Assembly (NCBI GenBank): GCA_007115705.1
Contig: QXEO01000532.1
Location: forward strand, 229,098-293,097
Length of the DNA stretch: 64,000 nt
Origin: Dactylis glomerata
Lineage: Eukaryota > Streptophyta > Magnoliopsida > Poales > Poaceae
Direction of reading: 5' to 3'
The notes beneath the pieces were generated by a model, which made no database searches, was not told where the DNA came from, and saw only the letters and a list, made by a program, of their open reading frames with translations. Below, piece by piece: positions 34,349-45,687 of the stretch. The translations under genes were made by a program, and so were the position numbers. The number at the start of each line of letters is the position of its first letter. The first letter of the stretch is position 1.

Positions 34349-35452
34349 GGCTTGTTCGGCAGGAGTGGATCAACGACTGGTGCGCAGTGTATTATCTCTC
34401 TCTAAAGGTGATTATGAGCAAAATTTGCTCAACAAGGCAGCTCGAAATATATCTCGGTACGGGACTGAAAAAATATCACAGAACAAGCTTGTGCTACGTG
34501 GCTTGATTAAAATCACTTCTAATGAATAAGTTTAGATCTTGTTCCAAGACTACTAGAAGGTTGTCTGCAACACTAAAATCTGACAAGAGAGCCCATTTTA
34601 TGTGTTCATGTGAGCTGAGAGAAACCATCAGCTTCACGGAAAGCTGAATCAATCCAAGATATTACATGTAGAGCCTGGTATCGACAAAATTAAAAAAAGG
34701 ATTATAATTAGCTGACTCAACAATGGGTACAACCGTACTAGGATCATATCTCATTGAGAGCAAGAACAATAGTAGAGCCAACAGCCGGCTATAAGCAATT
34801 GTCACATCATCTATAACCAACTTTATAGCCAACTTGTACAATAGTTAGCTACAAAAGTGTGCAACTTTATGAATACATGGCCCACTTGACACACTCATAA
34901 AGTGCCTAGGAGCACGTGTAAGAGCTAGCTCTTCCCACCTCTCTTCTCTCTCATCTCCTCTCTCCTCCAACTCATCACAAATATATTATTTAAATCCTTA
35001 TAGCCAGCTGACTAGACACTATTGTACTTGCTCTGATGAGGAATTGGTGCAAAAAAAAAAGTCCAGCTCTACCGAGAAGGCGGGCCGCGAAGGGATCTCG
35101 ATGTTGGCGGTGGAGGCAAACGGAGGTAGTGTTAAAAGGGAGTCACGGAGATCTTGATAGGCGGGCTATGAGATGATGGAGCGGAAGGCGTCATTGGCAG
35201 CATCGTTGGCGCCGCTGCAAGGGAGGTCCATGTGGTACCCGCGTGTGTCACCAACAGAGAAACACGAGAAGAGACAAGCGTTTTCCTTCCACTCCAATCC
35301 GGCCTCACCCGACATGTATTCTCAAGGTCAATCGGGCTAATCCCGCTCGTGATCAGGCTACCGAACAGCCCTGGCGTGGTTTTCGGAGGTTTCTATATAG
35401 GCCGGGATAACACACAAAGAATCAGGTCAATCCACCTTTGCCGAACGAGGCC
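34349..35452. mobile_element. Candidate TIR DNA transposon, about 1.1 kb
   Basis: The left end GGCTTGTTCGGCAGGAGTGG (34349 on) and the reverse complement of the right end (GGCCTCGTTCGGCAAAGGTGG, up to 35452) match at most positions over about 30 bases, so they look like terminal inverted repeats. No clean target duplication is visible and no transposase frame is present. The interior carries a nested MITE (34758-35033) and GC-rich sequence. It resembles non-autonomous PIF/Harbinger- or hAT-type elements, but the superfamily is not settled. Confidence 0.35.
34758..35033. mobile_element. MITE with GAGCAAG termini
   Basis: The left end GAGCAAGAACAATAGT and the reverse complement of the right end (GAGCAAGTACAATAGTGT) are inverted repeats, followed on both sides by GGCTATAAG-type subterminal motifs. 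The interior has a pyrimidine-rich CTCTTCTCTCTCATCTCC stretch. This layout matches a MITE type widespread in grass genomes (recalled, not searched). The target duplication is not clear. Confidence 0.7.
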
Positions 35453-35835
35453 ATAGGAAGAACAAAGATCGTTTGTTTTTGAATGCATAAACAGGTTCTT
35501 TTGGGTACTCAACAAGTTTTGTCACATAAATGCGCCAGGGTTCCCTCAAAAAAAGTGCGCCAGGGTTCCCTAAAAAAAGTGTGTTAGGGGTATAAATGTA
35601 TTTTCATGTGTCAGTAAAAATGGACGCAATATCATATAAGGAACTCATTTTAGACAGTCTTAAAATAGTTTTTCAGTGTCAAATAACAAACCATATTTTA
35701 ACATAGTGTCAAATATGAAATTTTCTCTTCTATTAATTAGCACCCTCAATGAGATCGTTGACCTACTTTGGTTTGGCGAAAAATACACTATAAATTGATC
35801 CAATGGTTGTGTGATGGTGGCTAGCTATGCACCCC
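35453..35835. other. Intergenic sequence with a short tandem repeat, no gene seen
   Basis: AT-rich sequence between the candidate TIR element and repeat arm X. A 24-25 bp unit (TGCGCCAGGGTTCCCT plus an A-run and G) is tandemly repeated at 35531-35555 and 35556-35579. Nothing else is recognised. Confidence 0.6.
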
Positions 35836-36523
35836 TGCCAAGCCAACCTGCGTGCGACCAGGGGCCAATAGGATTGATCAAATCCACTGGTATCGACATG
35901 GACGTTGACGGGTAGCAGATATGCAACGACGCTGTCTTTTGACGGGATGACGATTAGTGCCTGAGTATCAATGAGATCCACGTATGTAGCCACTGGCAGG
36001 TCATGCAACAGTGTCGTGGGCAAGAGAATCCAGGCCTAGTGGCTAACAATACATTGGCGATGATGATGGCTGTGATGGGGTACGTGCCCGACATGATCCT
36101 CGGCAAGAACCCACACTACATCGTCTTGCCGCCCGACATCCAAGGTAGATTCGAAAGCCGCGCAGACCAAGATTGTGGAGAACAGATCGAGTTTCGTTCG
36201 ACTTGAAGCGCGATGCGTGATTTAAGCCTGATAGATGAATAAACCCTGATGAACACGTCATGGTCAGGTAGCACTACCATGTCAATCCTTTTGTTCTAAA
36301 GTTAAAAGTACTAAATGTAGTGAATGTTGTTGGTTCATCTCTTAGGATACAACAACTGAGAACTATTTTGCACTTACATCATGCATAAAAAGGTAACATT
36401 CAGATTGAGGTTCTTGCCAATTTCTTCGTGGAGAATTTTAAATGGTGTACGGTGTACTTGAAGATGAAATCGAAGTCGTGGGTGGCACAGGGAAAACTAA
36501 ATAGTGAACATTATAATGAAATT
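35836..36523 (+). repeat. Inverted repeat X, left arm (possible captured gene 3' end)
   Basis: From TGCCAAGCCAACC (35836) to ...TTATAATGAAATT (36523) this is the reverse complement of 38311-38870 plus 47334-47488, with scattered changes. On the + strand an open frame (GYVPDMILGKNPHY, LPPDIQGRFESRADQ) ends at TGA 36204-36206 and is followed by an AT-rich, UTR-like stretch. This suggests the 3' end of a captured gene, but I do not recognise the protein. The - strand is also open at 36023-35763. Function unknown. Confidence 0.65.
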
Positions 36524-37718
36524 GCAGCCTGTTGGGATTCTGGTCTTTATCTTTAGCCCATAGCGTTCATCTCAAAAATTCTGAACCATGCTCTTTGACC
36601 TTGCCCTTTTTGGAGTCCCGAAGCTCTCGGAAAGTCCAAAACACTAAAAAGATATTTTTCTGAAAAACTGAGTTAGAACCAAAAGAGGGGGGATTGTTTA
36701 GAAAATCCCCAAAATCATTATAAAACATGAACATAGCATCTTATAAGTTGCAAATATGTTGGAATATCAAGTAATAAAGTGTAAAGTTCATATATGCATT
36801 TTACATGCATCAACATCCCCAAGCTTAACCTATACTCGTCCTCGAGTATGAAGGTGATAAAACTAACATGGACTTTATACTTTACAACTAACTTAGATAT
36901 CAAAGATGATTACTATTGCTACAAAAAGTCAAATGATTCATTCTCCAAAGGAATATCAATATGCAAGATAGATCATGAAGTGATATCTCATATACAATGA
37001 AAGGATGATCGATAGTAATTCACAAAGTGCAACGTAGAAGAAAGAGTTATGGACCAAATATATGCAAAATGAAAAAGCAAAAGTAAATAAAACATCCTAC
37101 AGTGGTCATAGAGTTTTTCTTCTTAAATCTGAATATAAAAGTGGACACTTTGGAAAGATAGATAATAAGCATAGATTAATCATGAGTAAGTTTCATATAG
37201 CTTCCAAACCGTTTACTCTTATGTTTATGTTTGGACTGTGGTATTCATTAGCTTTGAGCTCCCATTGCCCCTATCATTAGCATCTTGAATGGTTGAAGTT
37301 AAAGCGAGAGCAAATGTGAGTAATGCGCTTGACAAAATATAAGTTGAATGCCTCATGCCCCTTGAATATGAGTACCTACACCAAATGCTACTAAACTTGG
37401 GTCAGAAAATAAGTTCTTGTCATTGTAAGCATAATAGTATCATAGAGAGCGTCAACTGGGGTACCTCTTGCCCCATGGGATGGGAGCTTTCACATACCAA
37501 AATGACAAGACAAACAGACAATAAACATCTCAGCATCTCTTTTATTTACCATGGATATAGCTTTTTATTATGAGATGCTTCATAGAATGCTCAATATGGG
37601 ATGCTGTAAATTTCACCATGAATGATGCATGGCTTAGATTAGCGGCCCAGGTGTCTCTCTAACCATTTATACAAACTCCATGAACTCACAATGTTTCCAC
37701 TTTCTTTTCACAAATGAC
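36524..37718 (-). mobile_element. Element E fragment, reverse orientation (first 292 bp of the LTR plus 3' internal end)
   Basis: 36524-36815 is the reverse complement of the first ~290 bp of the LTR at 47512-48968, ending at the LTR start TGTTGATGC. 36816-37718 continues into the internal 3' region, first a polypurine-like AAGCTTGGGGA and then non-coding sequence that aligns with the same region of element C (for example GATTAGCGGCCCAGG at about 37636 and 41469). It is cut at both ends: by arm X at 36523 and by unrelated sequence from about 37719. No gene. Confidence 0.7.
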
Positions 37719-38310
37719 TAGATGGTCCTAGCACGCGCTGCCGCGCCCACCTCTGGTCCTACCGATGATTATTTATGATGTGTTTTCTGTTTCGTTCGTA
37801 AGTTTTGGTCTTTTTATTGGCTCAGTGAGCACAGTGTTCTATCGATAATCATTTGCAGCATATTTTCTATTCCTTCTGTAAGTGTGTGGTATTTTTGTTG
37901 GCTCATAGGATTGTGTATGATGGATGGGTTTCCATATGCACAAAATTTTCATATAAAACTGATATATTTAGCAAATAAATTGAGATCACATATAAATTCT
38001 ATACTTCCAGACAACATGATGTTGATGCATCAAAGCAATGACAATTTGATTAAGGAATACCTTTATATGCTTCTCTAAACATGCGAGCCCTATTATCCCT
38101 TCTAAGTCAAAAGAACCATGTAGTATCTCATTGTTAAGATCAAGATGTTTAGATTGATCTTTGTACCATGATAATAGGCTTCACGGATAATTTTGTACGT
38201 CAACTATCAAGTGATAACCATGCAAAGATCGAAGTCACAATGGACTACATCTTGCACTTCTAGAATAAGATCACCCACTCACTTGTATGTTTTTTGAACG
38301 AAATTTAAGC
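37719..38310. other. Unclassified spacer with an old tandem duplication, no gene seen
   Basis: AT-rich sequence between the E fragment and the right arm of X. 37757-37825 and 37837-37905 are diverged direct copies of about 69 bp (shared CGAT-ATT core, TTTTCT, GTAAGT and TTGGCTCA in the same order). No frame or family is recognised. Confidence 0.5.
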
Positions 38311-38870
38311 AATTCATTATAATGTTCACTATTTAGTTTTCCCTTTGCCACCCACGACTTCGATTTCATCTTCAAGTACACCGTACACCATTTAAAATTC
38401 TCCATGAAGAAATTGGCAAGAACCTCAATCAGAATGTTACCTTTTTATGCACGATGTAAGTGCAAAACAGTTCTTAGTTTGTTGTATACTAAGAGATGAA
38501 CCAAAAACATTCACTACATTTAGTAGTTTTAAGTTTAGAACAAAAGGATTGACACGATAGTGCTACCTGACCATGATGTGTTCATCAGGGTTTATTCATC
38601 TATCAGGCTTAAATCACGCATTGCGCTTCAGGTCGCACGAAACTCGATCTATTCTCCACAATCTTGGTCTGTGCGGCTTTCGAATCTACCTTGGATGTCG
38701 GGCGGCAAGACGATGTAGTGTGGGTTCTTGCCGAGGATCATATCGGGCACATACCCCATCACAACCATCATCATCGCCAATGTATTGTTAGCCACTAGGC
38801 CTGGATTCGCTTGCCCACGACACTATTGCATGACCTACCAGTGGCTACACCGCTCAAGGTACCAGATACG
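38311..38870 (-). repeat. Inverted repeat X, right arm, first part
   Basis: The reverse complement of 36523 down to about 35960, starting AATTCATTATAATGTTC at 38311. It is interrupted by element C (38871-47328) and continues at 47334. Near the interruption this arm has about 27 extra bases (ACCGCTCAAGG...) absent from the left arm. Confidence 0.75.
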
Positions 38871-40508
38871 TGATGCGGCCTGGTGTTGATGTAAATCACC
38901 GTCCAGTTGGGAACCCCAAGAGGAAGGTATGATGAGCACAGTAGCAAATTTTCCCTCAGTAAGAAACCAAGGTTTGTCAGTCCAGGAAAAAGCCAAACTC
39001 CAGAAGGTGATGCCTGCTAGCTTCGTGACACTCCAACAAGGGCGCCGTTTACGACACTTGTTAGCACGTCTTCAACTAGTAGCAACGCGGAACCTACACA
39101 CAACACAACCAATAACTTTGCTCCCAACTTACGATGAGGTTGTCAATCTCACCGGTTTGCTGTAAACAAAGGAATGAGCGTATCGAGTAGAAAGCAATAG
39201 TAGTATGCAAGTAAAGTAAACAGTGCGAGTAAAGTAAACAAGTGATAGCAATATAAAGGAAATTGGACCGGGGTCTACAGTTCACTAGTGGTGTCTCTCC
39301 ATAAGATAAATAATGACATGTTGGGTAAACAAATTACAGTTGGGCAATTGATAGAATAAAGATAACGTGCATATGTCGAGAGGATCACTATGAGATTTAC
39401 TTTGGGCATTACAACAAGATACATAGACCGCCATCCAACTGCATCTATGACTAATAATCCACTCGCGGGCAATCATCTGAGGACCCCTTGAGTATTAAGT
39501 TGTGAACAACAGATAACTGCATTAAGCAAAGTGTGTAATGTAAACAAAGCATATACCCTTGGACATAAGAATGTTATTTTCTCCCTAGTGGCAACAACAC
39601 ATCTACAACCTTAGAGGTTTCTGTCACTCCCCCAGATTAAATAGAGGCATGAACCCAACTATCGAGCATAAATACCCCCTCTTGGAGTTACTAGTATCTA
39701 CTCGGCCAAGCTACTAACAACGGAGAGCATGCAAGATCATAAACAACATAGAGATAACATAAGATAATATTTAGCACATCAACTCAATCATAACACCAAT
39801 ATTCATCAAATCCCAACAAACACAACATGTAGAATTACATAACGGTAGTCTCGATCATGTAAGGCAGCTCACGAGATCTAAACATGAATCACATGGTGGA
39901 GAAGACAACCAACTAGCTACTGCTATGGACCCATAGTCCAAGGTAGACTACTCACTCATCGCGCCAGAGGCAAGCATGGCAATGAAGAAGACCTCCGGTG
40001 GCGATTCCCCTCTGCGGCAGGGTGCCGGGAAGAGCTTCTGGACCCTCCCGATCTTGGGTCGACGATGGCGGCCGATCCCGATGTGTTTCTGGAAAAGTGA
40101 TCGGGTCTTTAGGTCTTTCCCGTCGGGGGTCTTTATAGGCAAAGGGGCAGCGTCAGAAGTGGACCGAGGCGGTCACACACATAGGGGGCGCGGCCAGGGC
40201 CTGGGCCGCACCGCCCTACTGTGTGGCCGGCTCGTGGCCCCTCTCCATCTCCTCTTCGGTCCTCTGGAAGCTTCGGTAAATTTCTGGATGTTTGGCTTTT
40301 GTTTCGTCCAATTCCGAGAATATTTCTTGTGTAACTTTTCTCAAACACAAAAACAGCAGAAAACAGGAAACTGGCATTGTGGCATCTTGTTAATAGGTTA
40401 GTTCCGGAAAACGCATAAAAACGCCACGAAGTGTAACGAAACACTAAGAAAATGGTGTAAAAACAAGCATGGAGCATCAAAAATTATAGATACGTTTGAG
40501 ACGTATCA
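38871..40508 (-). repeat. 3' LTR of element C
   Basis: Pairs with 45688-47328, with roughly 3 percent differences over the first ~270 bp compared by eye. It contains a TATA motif (40131-40139). A 78-codon frame antisense to the element (38929-39165) is open here and in the other LTR. Confidence 0.9.
40131..40139 (-). promoter_or_regulatory. Candidate TATA box of the C 3' LTR
   Basis: CCTATAAAG on the - strand, with the same motif at 46951-46959 in the 5' LTR. Confidence 0.5.
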
Positions 40509-43439
40509 GCATCCCCAAGCTTAACTCCTGCTCGTCCTCGAGTAGGTAAGTGATAACAAAGAATAATTTTTGAGGTGACATGCACCTACACAATCTTGAC
40601 CATCTATGTAAGCATTGTGTGCTGGGATCAAAAGAACTTAAAACATGGGCATGAAATATATAATCTTCATAGAAGAAACTTAGCAACCATGTTATAACAT
40701 GAAAAAGAACACAAACAAAAGATCATGAAAATGAAACAATGAAAGTCAAATGTGTGTTCAAATCATATAGAAAACATAGCAAATGGTTTTCAGCTTGTCC
40801 TTCATAGAATAGCAAAACATAAATACATAGGACACCTTCAAGTTTAAGAGGGCGACTAGATACAAATAATTTAAGAACAAGTGAAACCAACAACATGAAT
40901 CGATCAATGAAAACTTTGGGACAATGCACATTATACTAAGAATGACAACTATGCTCTCTTAGACGGTGCATAAAGATAGAAGATGGTGACTAAACATATA
41001 AGTAAAAGAAAGGCCCTTCGCAGAGGGAAGCAGTGATTGCGAGTTTTATAAACCTTCAAAAATTATGGTACTTACTAGCTTTGAGCTCTCATTGCCCCCA
41101 TCGTAGGCATCTTGAATGGTTAGAGTTAATGCGAGTATAATTATGAAGCATATGCTTGACAAATCATAAGTTGAAAACCTCGTGTCCCGTGAAGTATGAA
41201 TACCCAAACCTCATGCTACTCGACTTAGAGTCCCAAGCAGGCTCTTGTCATTGTAAATATATGTGTATCATCGAGAACCGCCAACGGGGTACCTCTTGTC
41301 CGATGACATGGAACAAGCCCACATCAAAATGACAAGACAAACAGACAATGAACACCTCGACATCTCTTTTATTTACCATTGGTATAGCTTTTTATTTTGA
41401 GATGCATCGTCAAATGTCTACTATGGGCATGCTGTAAATTTCCACCATGAATTATGCATGGCTTAGATTAGCGGCCCAGGCGTTTCCCTAACACATATAA
41501 AAACTCCATGATCCCACAAGATTCCCAACTTATTTCACATCGCGAGTATCTATAAACAAAAGATCACGATATCAACTCAAATGAAAGATAATGCAATGTT
41601 GAAAGCTTGCCCCATGACGACATGGCTGGGCTAATTTCCAACTTACAACTTGCAAGCATAACAACTCAACATAAGAGAGCCACAATGTAAAAATTTAAGA
41701 ACGAGAAAAGTAAAGTGTGCCATCAGGTTCATGAGAGCTTTACTGACCAATTTTCGCATACCACCAAAAAGAGTTTAATTTGAAGGATAGATAAAAGCAA
41801 GTCAAATATACTTTGGAATAGCAAATTGCTAATAGGTATGTATGGTGGACACATTGGAACAACTTGGTTTTTAGGAGTTGGATGCATGAGTAGAGCTCAT
41901 ACTCAGTACAAAATGAGGGCTAGCAAAAGACTGGGAGCGACCAACTAAGAGAGCAATAATGGCCATAATCATGCAAAGCGACAAAGCAACATTAAAAGAA
42001 GCATAAGATGGCATCAAAAGTAAAAAACTAAATGATCATAGAGGCAATGGTGACTTTGTATGAGTCTAACATGTGTGAGCATGCGCCAAGTCAACCCAAA
42101 TAAAGCATCAAGGAGAAAACCAAATTAATGCTTCCAAATAATTAAAATAACGCATGATTTTTTCAAAGGCTCATTAAGCAATCTCAGTCATTTGAGACAA
42201 GTCATGATACAGCAAAAACCACTAAGCATACTATCAAAAAAGACATCAAGCACGACATGCAAAATCCTAGGCCGCAGTCTACACAAGCTCCTTTTTGTAC
42301 CACTTTTTTGCATGAAACTTTTTCTCTTTTCCAACACCATTCAAACTTTTTTTGAAACAAATCTTTTGATGAATAACAACATGGACCAGAGGTCAAAATG
42401 CACCTTTATGTAAAGATATAACAAGATCTGAACACAAATCAAGGCGAAAAACGAAAGCTAAACACAGTAGCAGAAAAAAGAACACTCGTTGTACGATAAG
42501 AGTGAAAAACGGAGTGTTCTTGGCAAATGAAAAGCGAGGCAACTTCTCCAAAAGGAATTTATTGGGGTCCAACCATTTATTGAAGCAAACAAAACTAAAC
42601 TAAACTGAAAACTAAAACAACTGACGCTCCAAGAAAAACGCATAGTGCATGAAGCAATAAAAATATAGTGTGTTGAAAGGTGACCTGATTTTTGCCGATG
42701 AAGAAGGGATGCCTCGGGGGCATCCCCAAGCTTTGACGCTTGTACCTCTTGGATATTTATTGGGGTGAGTGGGCATCCCTAAGCTTGAGCTTTTGTCCAT
42801 TCTTCAACTTATCTCATCATTCTCCAATCCCTACACTTGAAAACTTCCTTCATACAAAACTCAACACAATTCTATTAGCAACATTAGTGTAAGCATAATA
42901 ACGAATCAACCCCTTTTTGCTTCAGGTTTGAACTCAAAACTACCAGATATAAAGCATATACTACTGTAGCAACTTCCCCAAAAGTTCCGTGATAAAAAAA
43001 CTCAATAAGAAAGCGATCGAGAGGCAAACACAAATAATGGCAGAAATCTGTCAAAACAGAACAGCTGACAAAGGTCGAATTTTTAGAGGGTTTTTTGTTG
43101 CTCAAATCAAAAAGTGATAAACTAATGAAAGTTTGGATATAACCTGGGGCATATGCACAAGAAATATCAGGTGCAAAAGATATTCTGAGAATCTTTACGA
43201 ATTTTTACGGTGCAGCAGCGAAATCTGTTTCAGGACAGCAACATCCCCAAATCTTACCTCACTCAAATTAGAGGCTTCTCTTGGCACAAAAACGAAATAA
43301 AAATGATAAGGAGTGGTCATTACAGTAGTAATAACTTCCAAGACTCAAATAAAAGAAAAAGAACTGAAAGTAAAACATTGGGTTATCTCCCAAGAGTGCT
43401 TTTCTTTGACGCCTTTGAGCTAGGCGCAGAAAGTGCGAA
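40509..43439 (-). other. Long 3' non-coding tail of element C, no gene
   Basis: On the - strand this runs from the end of the protease frame to the 3' LTR. It begins with the CACTCTTGGGAGATAACCC motif (about 43397-43379), has CAAGCTTGGGGATGC motifs (about 42733 and 42784) and ends with AAGCTTGGGGATGC (40520-40509), the likely polypurine tract. It aligns in order with 55050-57618 of element D on the + strand. No RT or integrase remnant is visible. Confidence 0.8.
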
Positions 43440-45502
43440 TCAAGTAATATCAAGTAATGAAGCATCAAGCTCATAATTTGCTATAAGAATAGAGTCAAAA
43501 AGTAATTTCTTCCTCTTTCTAGGGAAGTGTTCCATAGCTTTCTTGAGTGGGAATTGATATTTGATGGTGCCTTCCCTCATATCAATGATGGCACCTACAG
43601 TTCGAAGGAAGGGTCTTCCCAAAATAATAGGACATTAAGCATTGCATTCAACATCCATGACAAGAAAATCAACGGGAACAAGGTTATTATTAACCATAAT
43701 AAGAACATCATTAATCCTTCCCAAAGGTTTCTTCTTAGCAACATCAGCAATAGGAACATCATAATAACACTTTTCAAGCGGTGGTAAATCAAGCATATCA
43801 TAAATTTTTCTAGGCATAATAGAAATACTAGCACCTAGATCACATAAAGCATGGCAATCAAAACCATTAACATGCATATCAATGATGGGTTCCCAACCAT
43901 CTTCTAACTTCTTGGGAATAGAAGCTTTTTGCTTCAACTTTTTATCCCTAATTTTCATAAGAGCATTGGTAATATGCTTAGTAAAAGCAACATTTAAAGA
44001 ACTAGCATTGGGACTCAAAGCAAGCTTTTGCAAGAAAAAATAACTTCAGATATATTGCAGCCATCAACATCAAAATCATTAAATTAAATAGAGATATCAT
44101 CTCCTACACTCTGAAAAATTTCAGCACTCTTTTGAGAAAAAGTTTTAGCAGTTTTAGGCTTTTTAACACAAGGAGTGGGAGTTTTCTCTACACCAATCAA
44201 AGTAAGAGGATTGCTAGCATTTGGAACAACATCATTAGAGGTAGTAATGGTACATACCTTCATCTTTCTAGCCATCTCATCTTCTCTTTCCCACCTGGCA
44301 TGCAATTCTGCTAGGATCCTAACATTTTCATCAATTCTAACTTGGATAGCATTAGCAGTGACAAAAGTATTGTTCTCCTTCACATTATTAGGCAATACTT
44401 TTAATTTCAGAAGTTCAACATCATGAGCAAGGCTATCAACTTTAGAAGCAAGAATATCAATTTTGCCTAACTTTTCCTCAACAGACTTGTTAAAAGCAGT
44501 TTGCTTACCGATGAAGTCCTTGAGCATTACCTCAAGATCGGAGGGTGCAGCCCTAGTGTTGTTGGAGGAATTACCATAAGAGTTACCATAACCATTACCA
44601 TTGGTAGAAGGATACGGCCTATAATTATTACTAGCAAAATTGTTCCTATAAGCATTGTTGTTAAAATTATTATTTCTAATGAAGTTTACATCAACATGCT
44701 CTTCTTGAGCAACCAAAGAGGCCAAAGGAACATTATTAGGATCAACATGGGTTCTATCATTAGAAAGCATAAGCATTATAGCATCAATCTTATCACTCAA
44801 CGAAGAGGTTTCCTCAACAGAATTTACCTTCTTACCTCGTGGAGCTCTCTCGGTGTGCCATTCAGAATAATTTACCATCATATTGTCAAGAAGCTTTGTT
44901 GCGGTGCCCAAGGTAAGGGACATAAAAGTGCCTCCAGCAGCTGAATCCAATAGGTTCCTTGAAGAAAAATTCAGTCCTGCATAAAAAGTTTGGACAATCA
45001 TTCAAGTAGTCAGTCCATGAGTGGGACAATTCTTTATCATAGATTTCATTCTTTCCCAAGCCTGAGCAACATGTTCATTATCAAACTGGCTAAACTTCAT
45101 AATATTGCTATGCAAAGCTATAATCTTAGCAGGAGAATAATATCTTCCAATAAAAGCATCCTTACACTTAGCCCACGAATCAATACTATTTTTAGGCAAA
45201 GACAACAACCAATCCTTAGCTTTTCCTCTCAAAGAAAAAGGAAACAACTTAAGCTTAATAATATCACTCTCTACATCCTTATATTTCTGCATCTCACATA
45301 GCTCAACAAAATTGTTGAGATGAGCTGCAGCATCATCAGTACTAGCACCAGAAAATTGCTCTTTCATAACAAGGTTCAACAAAGCAGGCTTAATCTCATA
45401 AAAATTTGCAGCAGGAGCAGGTGGTGCAATAGGAGTGCAGATAAAATCACTATTATTAGTGCTAGTAAAATCACACAACTTGGTGTTTTCAGGAGTAGCC
45501 AT
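43440..45502 (-). pseudogene. gag-protease of element C
   Basis: Starts at ATG 45502 (MATPENTKLCDF). The gag core reads ALLNLVMKEQFSG, then KDWLLSLPKNSIDSW and VAQAWERMKSMIKNCP. A stop at 45002-45004 replaces a Trp codon (TGG to TGA) just before MIVQTFYAGLNFSS, and the frame continues to 44084. A frameshift between 44084 and 44033 precedes the protease (CHALCDLGASISIMP active-site block with DLGAS instead of the common DTGA/DSGA, about 43865-43820; later ILGRPFLRTVGAIIDM). A further stop lies at 43635-43637. The frame ends at 43440, where pol would follow in an autonomous Athila element. No CCHC knuckle seen. Confidence 0.8.
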
Positions 45503-45663
45503 TCTAGCAAAACTAAAAGCAGACAAGTAAAAACAACTATAAGGAAACTATTTTTTTGTGTTTTTGATAAAACGAAGGAAGTAAAAATAAAGTAAAGCAA
45601 AACTTAAAATAAAGTAAAGGATGTGCGTGTGAAACTCTCCTTGCAGAAGTCTTCTTTTTCTCA

Positions 45664-45676
45664 GGCAACGACGCCA
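45664..45676 (-). promoter_or_regulatory. Primer binding site of element C (Asp-tRNA type)
   Basis: TGGCGTCGTTGCC on the - strand, 11 bases from the LTR end at 45688. This resembles the Athila-type primer site TGGCGCCGTTGCC. Confidence 0.7.
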
Positions 45677-45687
45677 AAAAATTAGCT

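Noticed and set aside
40509..43439. Possible degraded RT/integrase in the element C tail
   Set aside because: No RT, RNase H or integrase motif in any frame, and the stretch aligns with the non-coding tail of element D.
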